Source: QHXW01 sp035297145 (lineage in GTDB: Bacteria > Acidobacteriota > Terriglobia > Bryobacterales > Bryobacteraceae). From it: a stretch of 64,000 nt of DNA. A model generated the notes under the pieces. The model was not told the origin of the DNA. It was given only the letters and a program-made list of their open reading frames with translations, and made no database searches. The stretch is taken from the NCBI GenBank assembly GCA_035297145.1, contig DATGZN010000097.1, forward strand, positions 1 through 64,000, in the 5' to 3' direction. Below, one piece after another: positions 53,660 through 61,636 of the stretch (positions within the stretch are counted from its first letter, which is position 1; each line of letters starts with the position of its first letter). Position numbers and translations under genes: made by a program.

Positions 53660-54109
53660 ATGGATAAGGATGACATAAGAAAAGCGCTCACCAAGCACTG
53701 GCAGGATGTAAGCGTTCAGAGCAACTGTTCGGGTTTCCTGGCTGCAGTCGCGAATGATCTCGGTGTTAAGGGGCTCCAAGGCTTGCGGGCAAACGATCAG
53801 ATTGATTACATCAGCCAGCATTGGGATCCGATCGAGACGGCTGCAATTGCTGAGCACGACGCTGCCAACGGGGCATTTGTGGTTGCCGTTCTGAAAGCCT
53901 CGGAACATGCCGACAACCGGACAGAAGGTCACGTCGCGATTGTCCTACCCGGGCCACTGCAAGCGCGCGGGAAAGGCGATACAGGCGGCAGTTACCCCCT
54001 GGTGTGGTGTGCAGGGGGAAAAGGCGGCAAGAGCGACGGCACTCTAACTGTCGGCGATGTCTGGCGCCCGGCAGATCGGAATCACGTCCACTACTACAAA
54101 TACCGTTGA
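53660..54109 (+). CDS. Putative small papain-fold amidase or peptidase
   Basis: 149 residues from the ATG at 53660, with GAGGAG about 7 nt upstream. The block SVQSNCSGFLAAVANDLGV has a Cys in an NCSGF context like the nucleophile of NlpC/P60, CHAP and Tae-type amidases. The later EGHVAIVLPGPL could supply the His on a beta strand. It has no signal peptide, unlike its WG-repeat neighbour. A peptidoglycan-cleaving or effector-like role is only a suggestion. It ends 122 nt before the deiodinase gene, convergent to it. Confidence 0.6.
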   Translation: MDKDDIRKALTKHWQDVSVQSNCSGFLAAVANDLGVKGLQGLRANDQIDYISQHWDPIETAAIAEHDAANGAFVVAVLKASEHADNRTEGHVAIVLPGPLQARGKGDTGGSYPLVWCAGGKGGKSDGTLTVGDVWRPADRNHVHYYKYR

Positions 54110-54231
54110 CCACCTAAGTGATGGCCGAGAATTTTGGGGCGGGCCAGTGCGCCGGGCCTCTGATGTTGGTGGAGAATTTCCGTCAGAGGGGACCTCCCTT
54201 CCAGAAGTGAGAAGTCTCGGACTCTCTCGCT

Positions 54232-54936
54232 TCAATTCTTGGTCCGACTCACTTGTTCCAGCACCCGCTCCAGACCTCGCGTGGAGAACCCGTACGGTCC
54301 GGGCGCGGTTTTGAAGGCCACGCGGCCGTCGGTTCCTATTAAATATAAGCGATCGGGCCAGCCGGTGTAGGCGCGTTCGGTTTTGTTCTCGATCCCATCC
54401 AGTATCGCGGGAATGTGAATTCCCAGGTTGCGGACGCAGGCTGACGCGGTCGTGGTGCGCTCTCCATCCGTGTGCGCTGAGGCGTACTGTACGCCATCGC
54501 GTACGTTGGACTCCATGGTCCAAAGGTCGGTCGGGTGCGCTTCTTGTATATAAACAATATAGAAGGTCGCGCGATCACGGTAGGTTTCGCAAAGCTTGTT
54601 GAGCGCGGGAACCTCCCGGCGGAAGGGCGGTCAGGTGTAGCTGCCGAAAATCAGGACGACGGGTTTCGATTGGTACTCGGACGACAGCTTGACCGAGTGC
54701 TGGTGATCGATCGTAGGCAGCTCAAAATCCGGAGCGGCGTCGCCAACTCGCAGGCTGCCCGCCCGCGCCGACATCCAAAAGGGCCGGAAGGGCAGGATCA
54801 TGAAAGCGAAATCCGGCACGTGCGACATGATCGCGCCGAATCGTTCCGGCGGCTGGCACATAGCAGTGTAGATTCCAGCGCACGCCACGCCATACAGCGC
54901 CACTAGAGCCAGGCACGCCAGTAAGAGTTTCCGCAT
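54232..54936 (-). CDS. Iodothyronine deiodinase-like selenoprotein (in-frame TGA as Sec)
   Basis: 234 residues if the TGA at 54631-54633 is read as selenocysteine (Sec102). Residues 1-101 give a membrane anchor (LLLACLALVALYGVACAGIY), then VGDAAPDFELPTIDHQHSVKLSS and KPVVLIFGSYT. After the TGA the same frame continues PPFRREVPALNKLCETYRDRATFYIVYIQEAHPTDLW and on to GWPDRLYLIGTDGRVAFKTAPGPYGF. The GSYT-U-PPF site and the EAHPTD motif match the thioredoxin-fold deiodinase family, where Sec is catalytic. A hairpin at 54606-54618 fits a bacterial SECIS. It starts 3 nt after the TonB receptor stop. Reductive dehalogenation or thiol redox chemistry is inferred. Confidence 0.88.
54606..54618 (-). 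promoter_or_regulatory. Candidate bacterial SECIS hairpin
   Basis: On the transcribed strand CGGGA-GGT-TCCCG forms a perfect 5-bp stem with a GGT loop, and a bulge would allow two further pairs. There are 17 nt between the TGA and the loop. A short stem with G at the first loop position and this spacing match the known pattern of bacterial SECIS elements read by SelB. Confidence 0.65.
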
Positions 54937-54939
54937 CGA

Positions 54940-57900
54940 TCAGAACAGGAACTTTAGCGCCAATTGGAACAGGCGCGGCGGCCCGGCTTGCAGAATCTGT
55001 CCGAATTCCGGCGAGGCGATGTCGTTCTCTGGCAAGTAGAAATTCGGATGATTCACGACGTTGAACGACTCTGCGCGGAACTGAATGCGCTTGCTTTCGC
55101 CGATATAGAAATTCTTGAAAAGGGACAAATCCAAATCGGCGATCCCAGGGCCGCGCACCACGTTCCGGCCTTCGTTGCCGAACTGGCCCGCTTGTGTATT
55201 TGGATTCAGGCGGAGGAAGTCGGCAGGATTCACCCATTGATTGGGCGTGTGCGGGCCGGCGTTGGGATCAGAGATCAGATCCGGCCGGCTGGAATAGAAG
55301 CCGCTGATTTCGGGCGCTTGGCCTTGCAGAGAAACGTTGGCGCTATCGTACACGGTGAAGGGCGTTCCCGACGAGAAACTGCCGATGCCGTTGAACTGCC
55401 ACCCATTGACGATCCATGCCGCGGCGTGGGGCGCACTGGACCAGCGGGGCAGTTCGTAACTGCCGCTGAAGGTGAAACGCTGACGCGCGTCGAACAGCGA
55501 GGGACCATGCTCGGCACGGAGGTCGAAAGGATTCTGCGCCAGGTCATTCTCTCCGGAAACATCCGAGGGCGCCGAACCGGAGACGTTGAACGATGAGACG
55601 CCGTCGACGCTCTTCGAGTACCAATACGAAGCCTGGAAGCCCAGACCGGTCACAAAATGCCGCGATAGCGAGACCTGTCCGGCATGATAGGTGGAATTCG
55701 TAATGTCGCTGACGATGCCGACCGACGCGAAATTGCAAAGGCCTCCCGAGCTGGGGCAGCCGGCGTAAATGCGGTGCTGGTCGACATTATTGGGGTTCAC
55801 GCCTGGACCGTAGACACTGGGATCGGCCTCAATGAACCGCGGCAGCCGCGTGCCCTTATTGCCGACATAGCGGACGTCCAGCAGATAGTTCCTGCCGAGC
55901 ACGTGCTCGATGGAGAGGTCCCAGTTCTGCGCATAGGGCGGCCGCGCCGATTGATCGACGGTAAGGACCGTCGCCGGTTTGACGAAGTTGTTGTTCCCGA
56001 AAGGCGGCGGGTTACTGCCGTACGGGTTCGCGATGTTGAAGCCAGGCCCCCCGAGTTGGTAAGCCTGTGTCCAGGGGAGCGCGCTCACCGGGGCTTGCAG
56101 CGGTGCGCCGACACCGTTCTCGAACGAGTCATAGAAAATGCCGTAGCCTGCGCGGATGGTTGTGTGGCCGCTACCTGTGGGATCCCAGGCGACGCCCAAT
56201 CTCGGCATGAAACCCTTGTAATAGTTCGGCGCGACGCTCCTCGCCACGCCGGGATCGCCAGGAAACAGCAGGCCCTCAGGAGCAGTCGGATAGACCTTTG
56301 ATTGCGCACCCGGCGCCCATTCGTTCATGCGGTTTCGAATGTCCACCCAGGGCGTATTGATCTCGTATCGGAGGCCGTAGTTGAGCGTCAGGTGCGGCGT
56401 GATGCGCCATTCATCTTGCGCGTAACCCGCCACCATGATGTTGCGCAGTGCGCGATCGAATTCTCCGCCGCCTTGGAAGAAGGTCACCGACTGGCCGGTC
56501 AGGAAGCTGGCAAACGAATCGCTGAAGGGGAACGGTGCGAACACAAAGAACCCGTTCGTGGCGATGCCGAACAGGAGATTGATCTGGCTGCGGGTGAACT
56601 CGCCGCCGAACTTGAAGCTGTGTCGCCCGCGCGTCATCGAGATGGAGTCGCTGAGCTGGTAATTGTTCTGGTAGGTGTTTTGCGGTCCGACAATGGGGTC
56701 GCCCAGGCTGGCGTATCCGCTAACGATCAGGTATGGCGTACCGGCGGCCAAGCCAAGAGTGGGCTGATACTGGAAACCGAGCGCGCTCGGCGGCGTGGCG
56801 TTGAGCCGCTGCCCGAAAATGAACTCGTTCCGGAAGAAGGCCGCACGGACGGTCTGCAATGTATTGGGAGAAAACAGGTGCGTTTCGGACGCAGTAACCG
56901 ATTGCGTGCGAATGCTGTCGCCAACCGGAAATCCCGGCACGCCCGCGCCCGCGATCGGCAGCGGGTCGATTTCGCCTGTGCTGGAAGTCGCGTAACGCAG
57001 GAAAAGCTGATCGCCGCTGGAAAAATTGTGATCCAACCGGAATCCGCCCTGGTCGTAGTTGTTCGTGCCGACTACCGTAGCGGCATAAAGCGACGGCGAG
57101 ATATTTCCCAGCGGGTAGAGCTGAAGGGCATTCTGCGCAATGGGACTGATCATCGACGTGGGAATCTGGTTGCCGGGAACGGGCTGCCCGCTGAAATAGT
57201 TGATCAGTGGACCATTGCCGCCGGAAAAGTTGCCCACTCGCTGTTCAGGTGTCGGCACGATGGCGGTCTGCGTAACGCCCTGACGATTCCGATACCCTTC
57301 GAAATAAGCGAAAAAGAAATCTTTGTTGCGTCGAATGGGTCCACCCAGCGTGGCGCCGTATTGGTTCTGGTGCAGCGGCTCGGTGGTGACGGCAAAGAAG
57401 TTGCGCGCATCGAAGTCGTTGTTTCGCAGGAATTCGTAGACATCGCCGTGAAACGCATTTCCGCCGGCTTTGGTTACAACACTGGTCGTCGCGCCGCTCG
57501 TGTCCCCATACTCCGCCGGGGCATTGAGGGTCAGGATGCGGAATTCGGAAATCGCGTCAACGGGGACCCGAATGGCGAATGCGCCGTTGACGTTGTCCAT
57601 GTTTGAGACGCCGTCTAGTAGATAGCCATTAGATTCGGGCCGCTGGCCATTGACGGCATAGGCTTGATTGGCGCGCACGATGCCGCCGGCCTCCGCCAAA
57701 CCGCCCGTCATGGGCGCGACTCCCGCTTGTAACAGCCCTAGTTGCGTGAAGTTACGGCCGTTTAGCGGCAGGTCGGTGGCTTCGTGCGACGAGACCACAT
57801 CGCCCAGCGTCGAGCCGAGGTCCACAGTAGCCCCGGTGCCGCTGACACTAACCTCGCTATGGCCTGAAGCCACTTCGAGTTTCACCGGCACGCGAACCGT

Positions 57901-58200
57901 CCGGCCAATGTCGATGGGGATAGCCGAAGCGGTAAAGGCGGCGAAGCCGTCAGCAGTCACCCGCAAATCGTATTCACCGGCAGGCAAGGACGAGAAGTGG
58001 AACGTGCCATCTTCGGCGGAGCGCTGTTTGGCGCTGAATCCCGTCTGTTGATTGCTGGCGATCACTTCGGCGGCGGAAACCGATCCGCCTGAAGAGTCTT
58101 TGACGTGTCCTTCCAGAACACCGACCGGATCTTGCGCCTGCAGATTCAATGACAGGCACGCAAATAGAACGAGCGAGGTTTTTCGACCGACGAAGCACAT
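54940..58200 (-). CDS. Oar-type TonB-dependent receptor with carboxypeptidase-regulatory domain
   Basis: 1086 residues from the ATG at 58200, with a signal peptide ending LNLQAQ. An N-terminal carboxypeptidase-regulatory-like domain (GVLEGHVKDSSGGSVSAAEV, FSSLPAGEYDLRVTADGF) leads to a plug region (DLPLNGRNFTQLGLL, AYAVNGQRPESNGYLLDGV, VVTKAGGNAFHGDVYEFLRNN) and a large beta-barrel ending in LALKFLF with a terminal Phe. Such receptors are very numerous in Acidobacteria and import or bind large glycans, peptides or cofactors. The deiodinase-like gene follows 3 nt later, so the two are translated from one transcript. Confidence 0.93.
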   Translation of the reverse strand: MCFVGRKTSLVLFACLSLNLQAQDPVGVLEGHVKDSSGGSVSAAEVIASNQQTGFSAKQRSAEDGTFHFSSLPAGEYDLRVTADGFAAFTASAIPIDIGRTVRVPVKLEVASGHSEVSVSGTGATVDLGSTLGDVVSSHEATDLPLNGRNFTQLGLLQAGVAPMTGGLAEAGGIVRANQAYAVNGQRPESNGYLLDGVSNMDNVNGAFAIRVPVDAISEFRILTLNAPAEYGDTSGATTSVVTKAGGNAFHGDVYEFLRNNDFDARNFFAVTTEPLHQNQYGATLGGPIRRNKDFFFAYFEGYRNRQGVTQTAIVPTPEQRVGNFSGGNGPLINYFSGQPVPGNQIPTSMISPIAQNALQLYPLGNISPSLYAATVVGTNNYDQGGFRLDHNFSSGDQLFLRYATSSTGEIDPLPIAGAGVPGFPVGDSIRTQSVTASETHLFSPNTLQTVRAAFFRNEFIFGQRLNATPPSALGFQYQPTLGLAAGTPYLIVSGYASLGDPIVGPQNTYQNNYQLSDSISMTRGRHSFKFGGEFTRSQINLLFGIATNGFFVFAPFPFSDSFASFLTGQSVTFFQGGGEFDRALRNIMVAGYAQDEWRITPHLTLNYGLRYEINTPWVDIRNRMNEWAPGAQSKVYPTAPEGLLFPGDPGVARSVAPNYYKGFMPRLGVAWDPTGSGHTTIRAGYGIFYDSFENGVGAPLQAPVSALPWTQAYQLGGPGFNIANPYGSNPPPFGNNNFVKPATVLTVDQSARPPYAQNWDLSIEHVLGRNYLLDVRYVGNKGTRLPRFIEADPSVYGPGVNPNNVDQHRIYAGCPSSGGLCNFASVGIVSDITNSTYHAGQVSLSRHFVTGLGFQASYWYSKSVDGVSSFNVSGSAPSDVSGENDLAQNPFDLRAEHGPSLFDARQRFTFSGSYELPRWSSAPHAAAWIVNGWQFNGIGSFSSGTPFTVYDSANVSLQGQAPEISGFYSSRPDLISDPNAGPHTPNQWVNPADFLRLNPNTQAGQFGNEGRNVVRGPGIADLDLSLFKNFYIGESKRIQFRAESFNVVNHPNFYLPENDIASPEFGQILQAGPPRLFQLALKFLF

Positions 58201-58333
58201 AAGATTTCGGTAGTATACGGGCAGTAGGTGAAAACACACAATAATCAGAAGTAGTTAACAAGAAAGCACTAGACGCGAATTTACTTGCGGTTTAAAGGGA
58301 AGCTGGTATTCTGATCGGGTCCAGGAGGGACGA

Positions 58334-58687
58334 ATGAGATTTCTGTTGACGATGGCGCTCGCAAGCTCACTACTGCTCGCCGCGGCGGAACCGAAGACGG
58401 TGACGGTGAAGGGGTACGTGCTCGACTCGGCGTGTGGGTTTACGAAGAGTTTGAAGAAGCCGGTCAGCGCCGAATGCGCGACGGCGTGTGCCAAAGCCGG
58501 TTCGCCGCTGGTGATCTGGGCCGATGACGGTTCGGTCTACTGGCCTACGACGGATACCATGCCGGCCGCGAGCCAGAACGAGAAGCTGCTGCCGTTCGCC
58601 GCACAGCGCGTTGTGGCAACGGGCAAGCTCTACGTGCACGGCGGATCGAAGGCACTCATTATCGAGAAAATCGACGCCGAGAAGTAG
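58334..58687 (+). CDS. Small secreted cysteine protein
   Basis: 117 residues, with GGAGG 9 nt upstream of the ATG. A signal peptide (about 1-18, SLLLAAAE) is followed by VTVKGYVLDSACGFTKSLKKPVSAECATACAKAGSPLVIWADDGSVYWP and a beta-strand tail. The GYVLDSxC...C..xC..G.P layout parallels the 176-residue protein at 20976, so they are distant relatives. Function is unknown; metal or cofactor binding by the cysteines is possible. Its stop codon directly abuts the stop of the ThiS-like gene on the other strand. Confidence 0.8.
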   Translation: MRFLLTMALASSLLLAAAEPKTVTVKGYVLDSACGFTKSLKKPVSAECATACAKAGSPLVIWADDGSVYWPTTDTMPAASQNEKLLPFAAQRVVATGKLYVHGGSKALIIEKIDAEK

Positions 58688-58933
58688 CTAGCCGCCGCCG
58701 ACAAACTGAACAATTTCGATTTGCGCACCCGCGGCCAGGGGCGTGGAGGCCCATTGCGCGCGCTTGATGATGCGGCGGTCGAGCTCGACAGCCAGACGCT
58801 CGGGGTCGAGCCCCAAGGTGCTCACTAAACCGGTGATGGTTTCGCCCGCGTGGACTTGGCGTGCATCGCCATTGACCACGACGGTAATATCGGCGGCATC
58901 TATGTGTTGCGTCACGGGATGCTCTGTTGACAC
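58688..58933 (-). CDS. ThiS/MoaD-family sulfur-carrier-like protein
   Basis: 81 residues of beta-grasp fold: ITVVVNGDARQVHAGETITGLVSTLGLDPERLAVELDRRIIKRAQWASTPLAAGAQIEIVQFVGGG. The C-terminal Gly-Gly (here GGG) is the site of adenylation and thiocarboxylation. The pattern VELDRRII..R..W..T.L..GD.IEIV fits ThiS of thiamine thiazole synthesis better than MoaD. No thiG, thiF or thiamine riboswitch is visible around it, so it probably serves an enzyme encoded elsewhere. Confidence 0.88.
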   Translation of the reverse strand: MSTEHPVTQHIDAADITVVVNGDARQVHAGETITGLVSTLGLDPERLAVELDRRIIKRAQWASTPLAAGAQIEIVQFVGGG

Positions 58934-58992
58934 TGTCTTTTCCCACTCATTATATTCAAAGATACACGTCTTTTTGATCCCGGCAAAACAGG

Positions 58993-59391
58993 ATGCCCAC
59001 TTCCTACACCGAAGTCTACTTCCCTGTTCTGCTTCAGGTCGTGATCGCCTTGGCGGTGGCGACGCTGATGCTTGGGCTTTCGTATTTATTGGGGAAGAAG
59101 GTTCGCGACCGAGTCAAAGATCTGCCGTATGAAAGCGGCATCGTTCCAACGGGCGACGCGCGGCAGCGATTCAGCGTCAAGTTTTACCTGGTAGGGATGC
59201 TCTTCATCGTGTTCGACATCGAGGCTATCTTCTTATACCCGTGGGCGGTGGTGTACCGCGAGCTGAAGATGTTCGCGTTTGTCGAGATGCTGGTTTTCAT
59301 TATCCTGATCCTTTGCGGCTTCTTCTTCATCTGGAGGAAGGGTGCGCTGGACTGGTCGTATTCGCAAAACCGGCCGGACGAGAAGCGATAG
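58993..59391 (+). CDS. nuoA: NADH-quinone oxidoreductase subunit A
   Basis: 132 residues with three membrane helices (about 10-32, 64-85 and 92-115). The family signature is LPYESGIVPTGDARQRFSVKFYLVGMLFIVFDIEAIFLYPWAVVYREL. NuoA sits at the junction of the membrane and hydrophilic arms of complex I. The next gene begins at the base after the stop codon. Confidence 0.96.
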   Translation: MPTSYTEVYFPVLLQVVIALAVATLMLGLSYLLGKKVRDRVKDLPYESGIVPTGDARQRFSVKFYLVGMLFIVFDIEAIFLYPWAVVYRELKMFAFVEMLVFIILILCGFFFIWRKGALDWSYSQNRPDEKR

Positions 59392-59865
59392 ATGATTCCG
59401 GACGAAATCAAGACGGTGCCGGTGGTAGCGGCGCTTCTGGAAGCGCTACCGGAGGCGGTGGTCACTGGCAAGCTCGATCGCGGTGAGCTGACGCTCGAAA
59501 TTGTTGCGGAGAAGATCGTCGAGGTCTGCCACTTTCTGAAGCACGACCAAAAGTTCGTGCGCGTGAGCACGGTCACGGGACTCGACTGGTATCCGGAGGA
59601 GCCGCGTTTCGAGGTTGTTTACCACCTGCACGCGCCGGAGCGTAACGAACGGCTTCGACTGAAGTGCCGGCTGACGGGCGCCAATCCGGAGATCGATTCG
59701 GTGACGAGCGTGTGGCGCGGCGCCGATTGGTACGAACGGGAAACCTTCGATTTGTTCGGCATCCGCTTCCGGAACCATCCGAACTTGCGACGCATCATGC
59801 TGCCGGACAATTGGGAAGGCCATCCGTTGCGAAAGGACTATCCGGTGACGGGAGACCGGGTTTGA
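59392..59865 (+). CDS. nuoC: NADH-quinone oxidoreductase subunit C
   Basis: 157 residues. Signature features are FVRVSTVTGLDWYPEEPRFEVVYHLHAP and the C-terminal VWRGADWYERETFDLFGIRFRNHPNLRRIMLPDNWEGHPLRKDYP. It is a hydrophilic-arm subunit near the quinone site. It directly follows nuoA with no nuoB between. It is separate from NuoD, not fused as in Escherichia coli. Confidence 0.95.
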   Translation: MIPDEIKTVPVVAALLEALPEAVVTGKLDRGELTLEIVAEKIVEVCHFLKHDQKFVRVSTVTGLDWYPEEPRFEVVYHLHAPERNERLRLKCRLTGANPEIDSVTSVWRGADWYERETFDLFGIRFRNHPNLRRIMLPDNWEGHPLRKDYPVTGDRV

Positions 59866-59866
59866 G

Positions 59867-61102
59867 ATGAGCGACAGCGACACTCCCGGCGTAACAGTGG
59901 CGGAAGCCGAGCCCGCGGCACCCGAGGTTGACCCGCGGCCCAAAACACTTGTCCTAAACATGGGGCCGCAGCACCCGTCGACGCACGGTGTGTTACGGCT
60001 GCTACTGGAGCTCGACGGCGAGACCATCGTTTCCGCAGCGCCGGACATCGGCTATCTTCACACGGGCATTGAAAAGGAATTCGAGGTCAAGCTTTATCAG
60101 CAAGGCGTCACCCTGACCGACCGCATCGATTACCTGGCGCCCCTTTCGAATAATCTCTGCTACTGCCTGGCGGTGGAGAAACTGCTGGGGCTCGAAATTC
60201 CACCACGTGCGCAGTGGACGCGGGTGATGCTGACCGAGCTTACGCGGCTGAACAGCCACCTGGTTTGGCTGGGGACGCACGCGATCGATATCGGCGCGAT
60301 GTCGGTGTTCCTGTATTGCTTCCGGGAACGCGAGGATATTTTGCGCATTTTTGAAATGTTCTCGGGCCAGCGCATGATGACCAGCTATTTCCGTATTGGT
60401 GGCCTCGCGCTGGAGCCGCCGCGGGGATGGCAGAAGCGGGTAAAGAGCTTCATCGACGTTTTTCCGAGCCGCGTGGACGAATACGAAGAGCTGCTTACCA
60501 ATAACCGGATCTGGATCGGGCGCACGCAGGGAGTGGGTAGATTTCCGCTGGAAGATATGCTGGACCTGGGCGTTACCGGGCCGATGCTGCGCGCCGCCGG
60601 ACTGAAATATGACGCGCGCAAGGCGCAGCCTTACTCCAGCTACGAGAAATTCGATTTCGAAGTGCCGACGCGCACGGAAAACGATGTATATGCGCGTTAC
60701 CTCGTACGGATCGAGGAGATGCGGCAGAGCGCGCGCATCGTCAAGCAAGCACTCGAAGGCATGCCGGACGGGCCGTGGACGGCGGATGCGCCACACGTGG
60801 TGTTGCCCGATCGCGACAAGATGAAGACGCAGATGGAGGCGCTCATCTATCACTTCAAGATCGTGACGGAGGGGTTCCGCGTGCCGGCCGGTGAAGTTTA
60901 TCAGGTGATTGAGTCGCCGCGCGGTGAAGTCGGCTATTACGTGGTGAGCGACGGGACCGCAAAACCGTACCGTGTGCATGTGCGGGGTCCGAGCTTCGGG
61001 AATTTGCAAGCGATTCCCAGGATGGTGGTGGGGACGCTGATTGCCGATGTCATCGCATCGATCGGCAGTATGGATTTTGTTTTGGGCGATTCGGACAGGT
61101 AG
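59867..61102 (+). CDS. nuoD: NADH-quinone oxidoreductase subunit D
   Basis: 411 residues. The 49-kDa-type sequence shows NMGPQHPSTHGVLRLLLELDGE, PDIGYLHTGIEKEFEVK, MLTELTRLNSHLVWLG, GRTQGVGRFPLEDMLDLGVTGPMLRAAG and a C-terminal GPSFGNLQAIPRMVVGTLIADVIASIGSMDFVLGDSDR. With NuoB it forms the quinone-binding cavity. The first about 22 residues are an acidic extension (DSDTPGVTVAEAEPAAPE). Separated from nuoC by one base. Confidence 0.96.
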   Translation: MSDSDTPGVTVAEAEPAAPEVDPRPKTLVLNMGPQHPSTHGVLRLLLELDGETIVSAAPDIGYLHTGIEKEFEVKLYQQGVTLTDRIDYLAPLSNNLCYCLAVEKLLGLEIPPRAQWTRVMLTELTRLNSHLVWLGTHAIDIGAMSVFLYCFREREDILRIFEMFSGQRMMTSYFRIGGLALEPPRGWQKRVKSFIDVFPSRVDEYEELLTNNRIWIGRTQGVGRFPLEDMLDLGVTGPMLRAAGLKYDARKAQPYSSYEKFDFEVPTRTENDVYARYLVRIEEMRQSARIVKQALEGMPDGPWTADAPHVVLPDRDKMKTQMEALIYHFKIVTEGFRVPAGEVYQVIESPRGEVGYYVVSDGTAKPYRVHVRGPSFGNLQAIPRMVVGTLIADVIASIGSMDFVLGDSDR

Positions 61103-61110
61103 CGACTTAA

Positions 61111-61134
61111 ACGCCGAGACGCAGAGACGCCGAG
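61111..61134 (+). repeat. Three tandem 8-bp units ahead of nuoE
   Basis: ACGC(C/A)GAG occurs three times in tandem in the 48-bp gap between nuoD and nuoE. Similar short GC-rich units recur in many bacterial genomes between operon genes. Confidence 0.6.
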
Positions 61135-61150
61135 GAAAGCAAGAAAGACA

Positions 61151-61633
61151 ATGACTTTTTCTGCACAACTCGAAGCGAAGTTCGACAAGCTCCTGGAGAG
61201 CTATCCGCCGGGACGGCAGCGTTCGGCGATGGTGCCGATGCTGCTGTATGCGCAGGATGAGATCGGGTCGGTAACGCGGGAACTCATTGAGGAGGTGGCG
61301 CAACGGACGGGCACGACACCGCTGCAAGTCGATGAAGTTATGTCGTACTACTCGATGCTGCATCGCAAGCCGTTGGGCAAAGCGCATGTGCAGATCTGCA
61401 CCAACATCAGTTGCCTCTTAAACGGCGGGGAAGAACTTTGGCGGCAGGCATGCCAGACGCTGGGCATCGGGCACAAAGAAGTCACAGCCGACGGACAGGT
61501 TTCGCTCGAAGAGGTCGAATGTATCGGCGCCTGCTCGTGGGCGCCAGCTTTGCAGGTGAACTACGACTTCTATCATTTCGTGACGCCGGAGAAACTGGAC
61601 CAGCTTCTTGCCAGCTTGAGGAAACTCACCTAA
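61151..61633 (+). CDS. nuoE: NADH-quinone oxidoreductase subunit E
   Basis: 160 residues, the 24-kDa thioredoxin-like 2Fe-2S subunit. Cluster cysteines are in QICTNISCLLNG and VECIGACSWAPALQVN. The helical start SYPPGRQRSAMVPMLLYAQDEIG is typical. It passes electrons near the flavin site and is encoded just before NuoF, its structural partner. Confidence 0.96.
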   Translation: MTFSAQLEAKFDKLLESYPPGRQRSAMVPMLLYAQDEIGSVTRELIEEVAQRTGTTPLQVDEVMSYYSMLHRKPLGKAHVQICTNISCLLNGGEELWRQACQTLGIGHKEVTADGQVSLEEVECIGACSWAPALQVNYDFYHFVTPEKLDQLLASLRKLT

Positions 61634-61636
61634 CCG

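Noticed and set aside
54516..54578. A separate short gene starting at the Met after the TGA (54516) in the deiodinase region
   Set aside because: The same frame is open and family-like back to the TGA and beyond it, so the Met is internal to one longer protein.
61111..61134. CRISPR-like repeats ahead of nuoE
   Set aside because: The units are only 8 bp, in direct tandem, without spacers.
60002..61387. 461-codon minus-strand open frame opposite nuoD and nuoE
   Set aside because: His/Arg-rich composition with no recognisable domain; the plus strand is unambiguous complex I.
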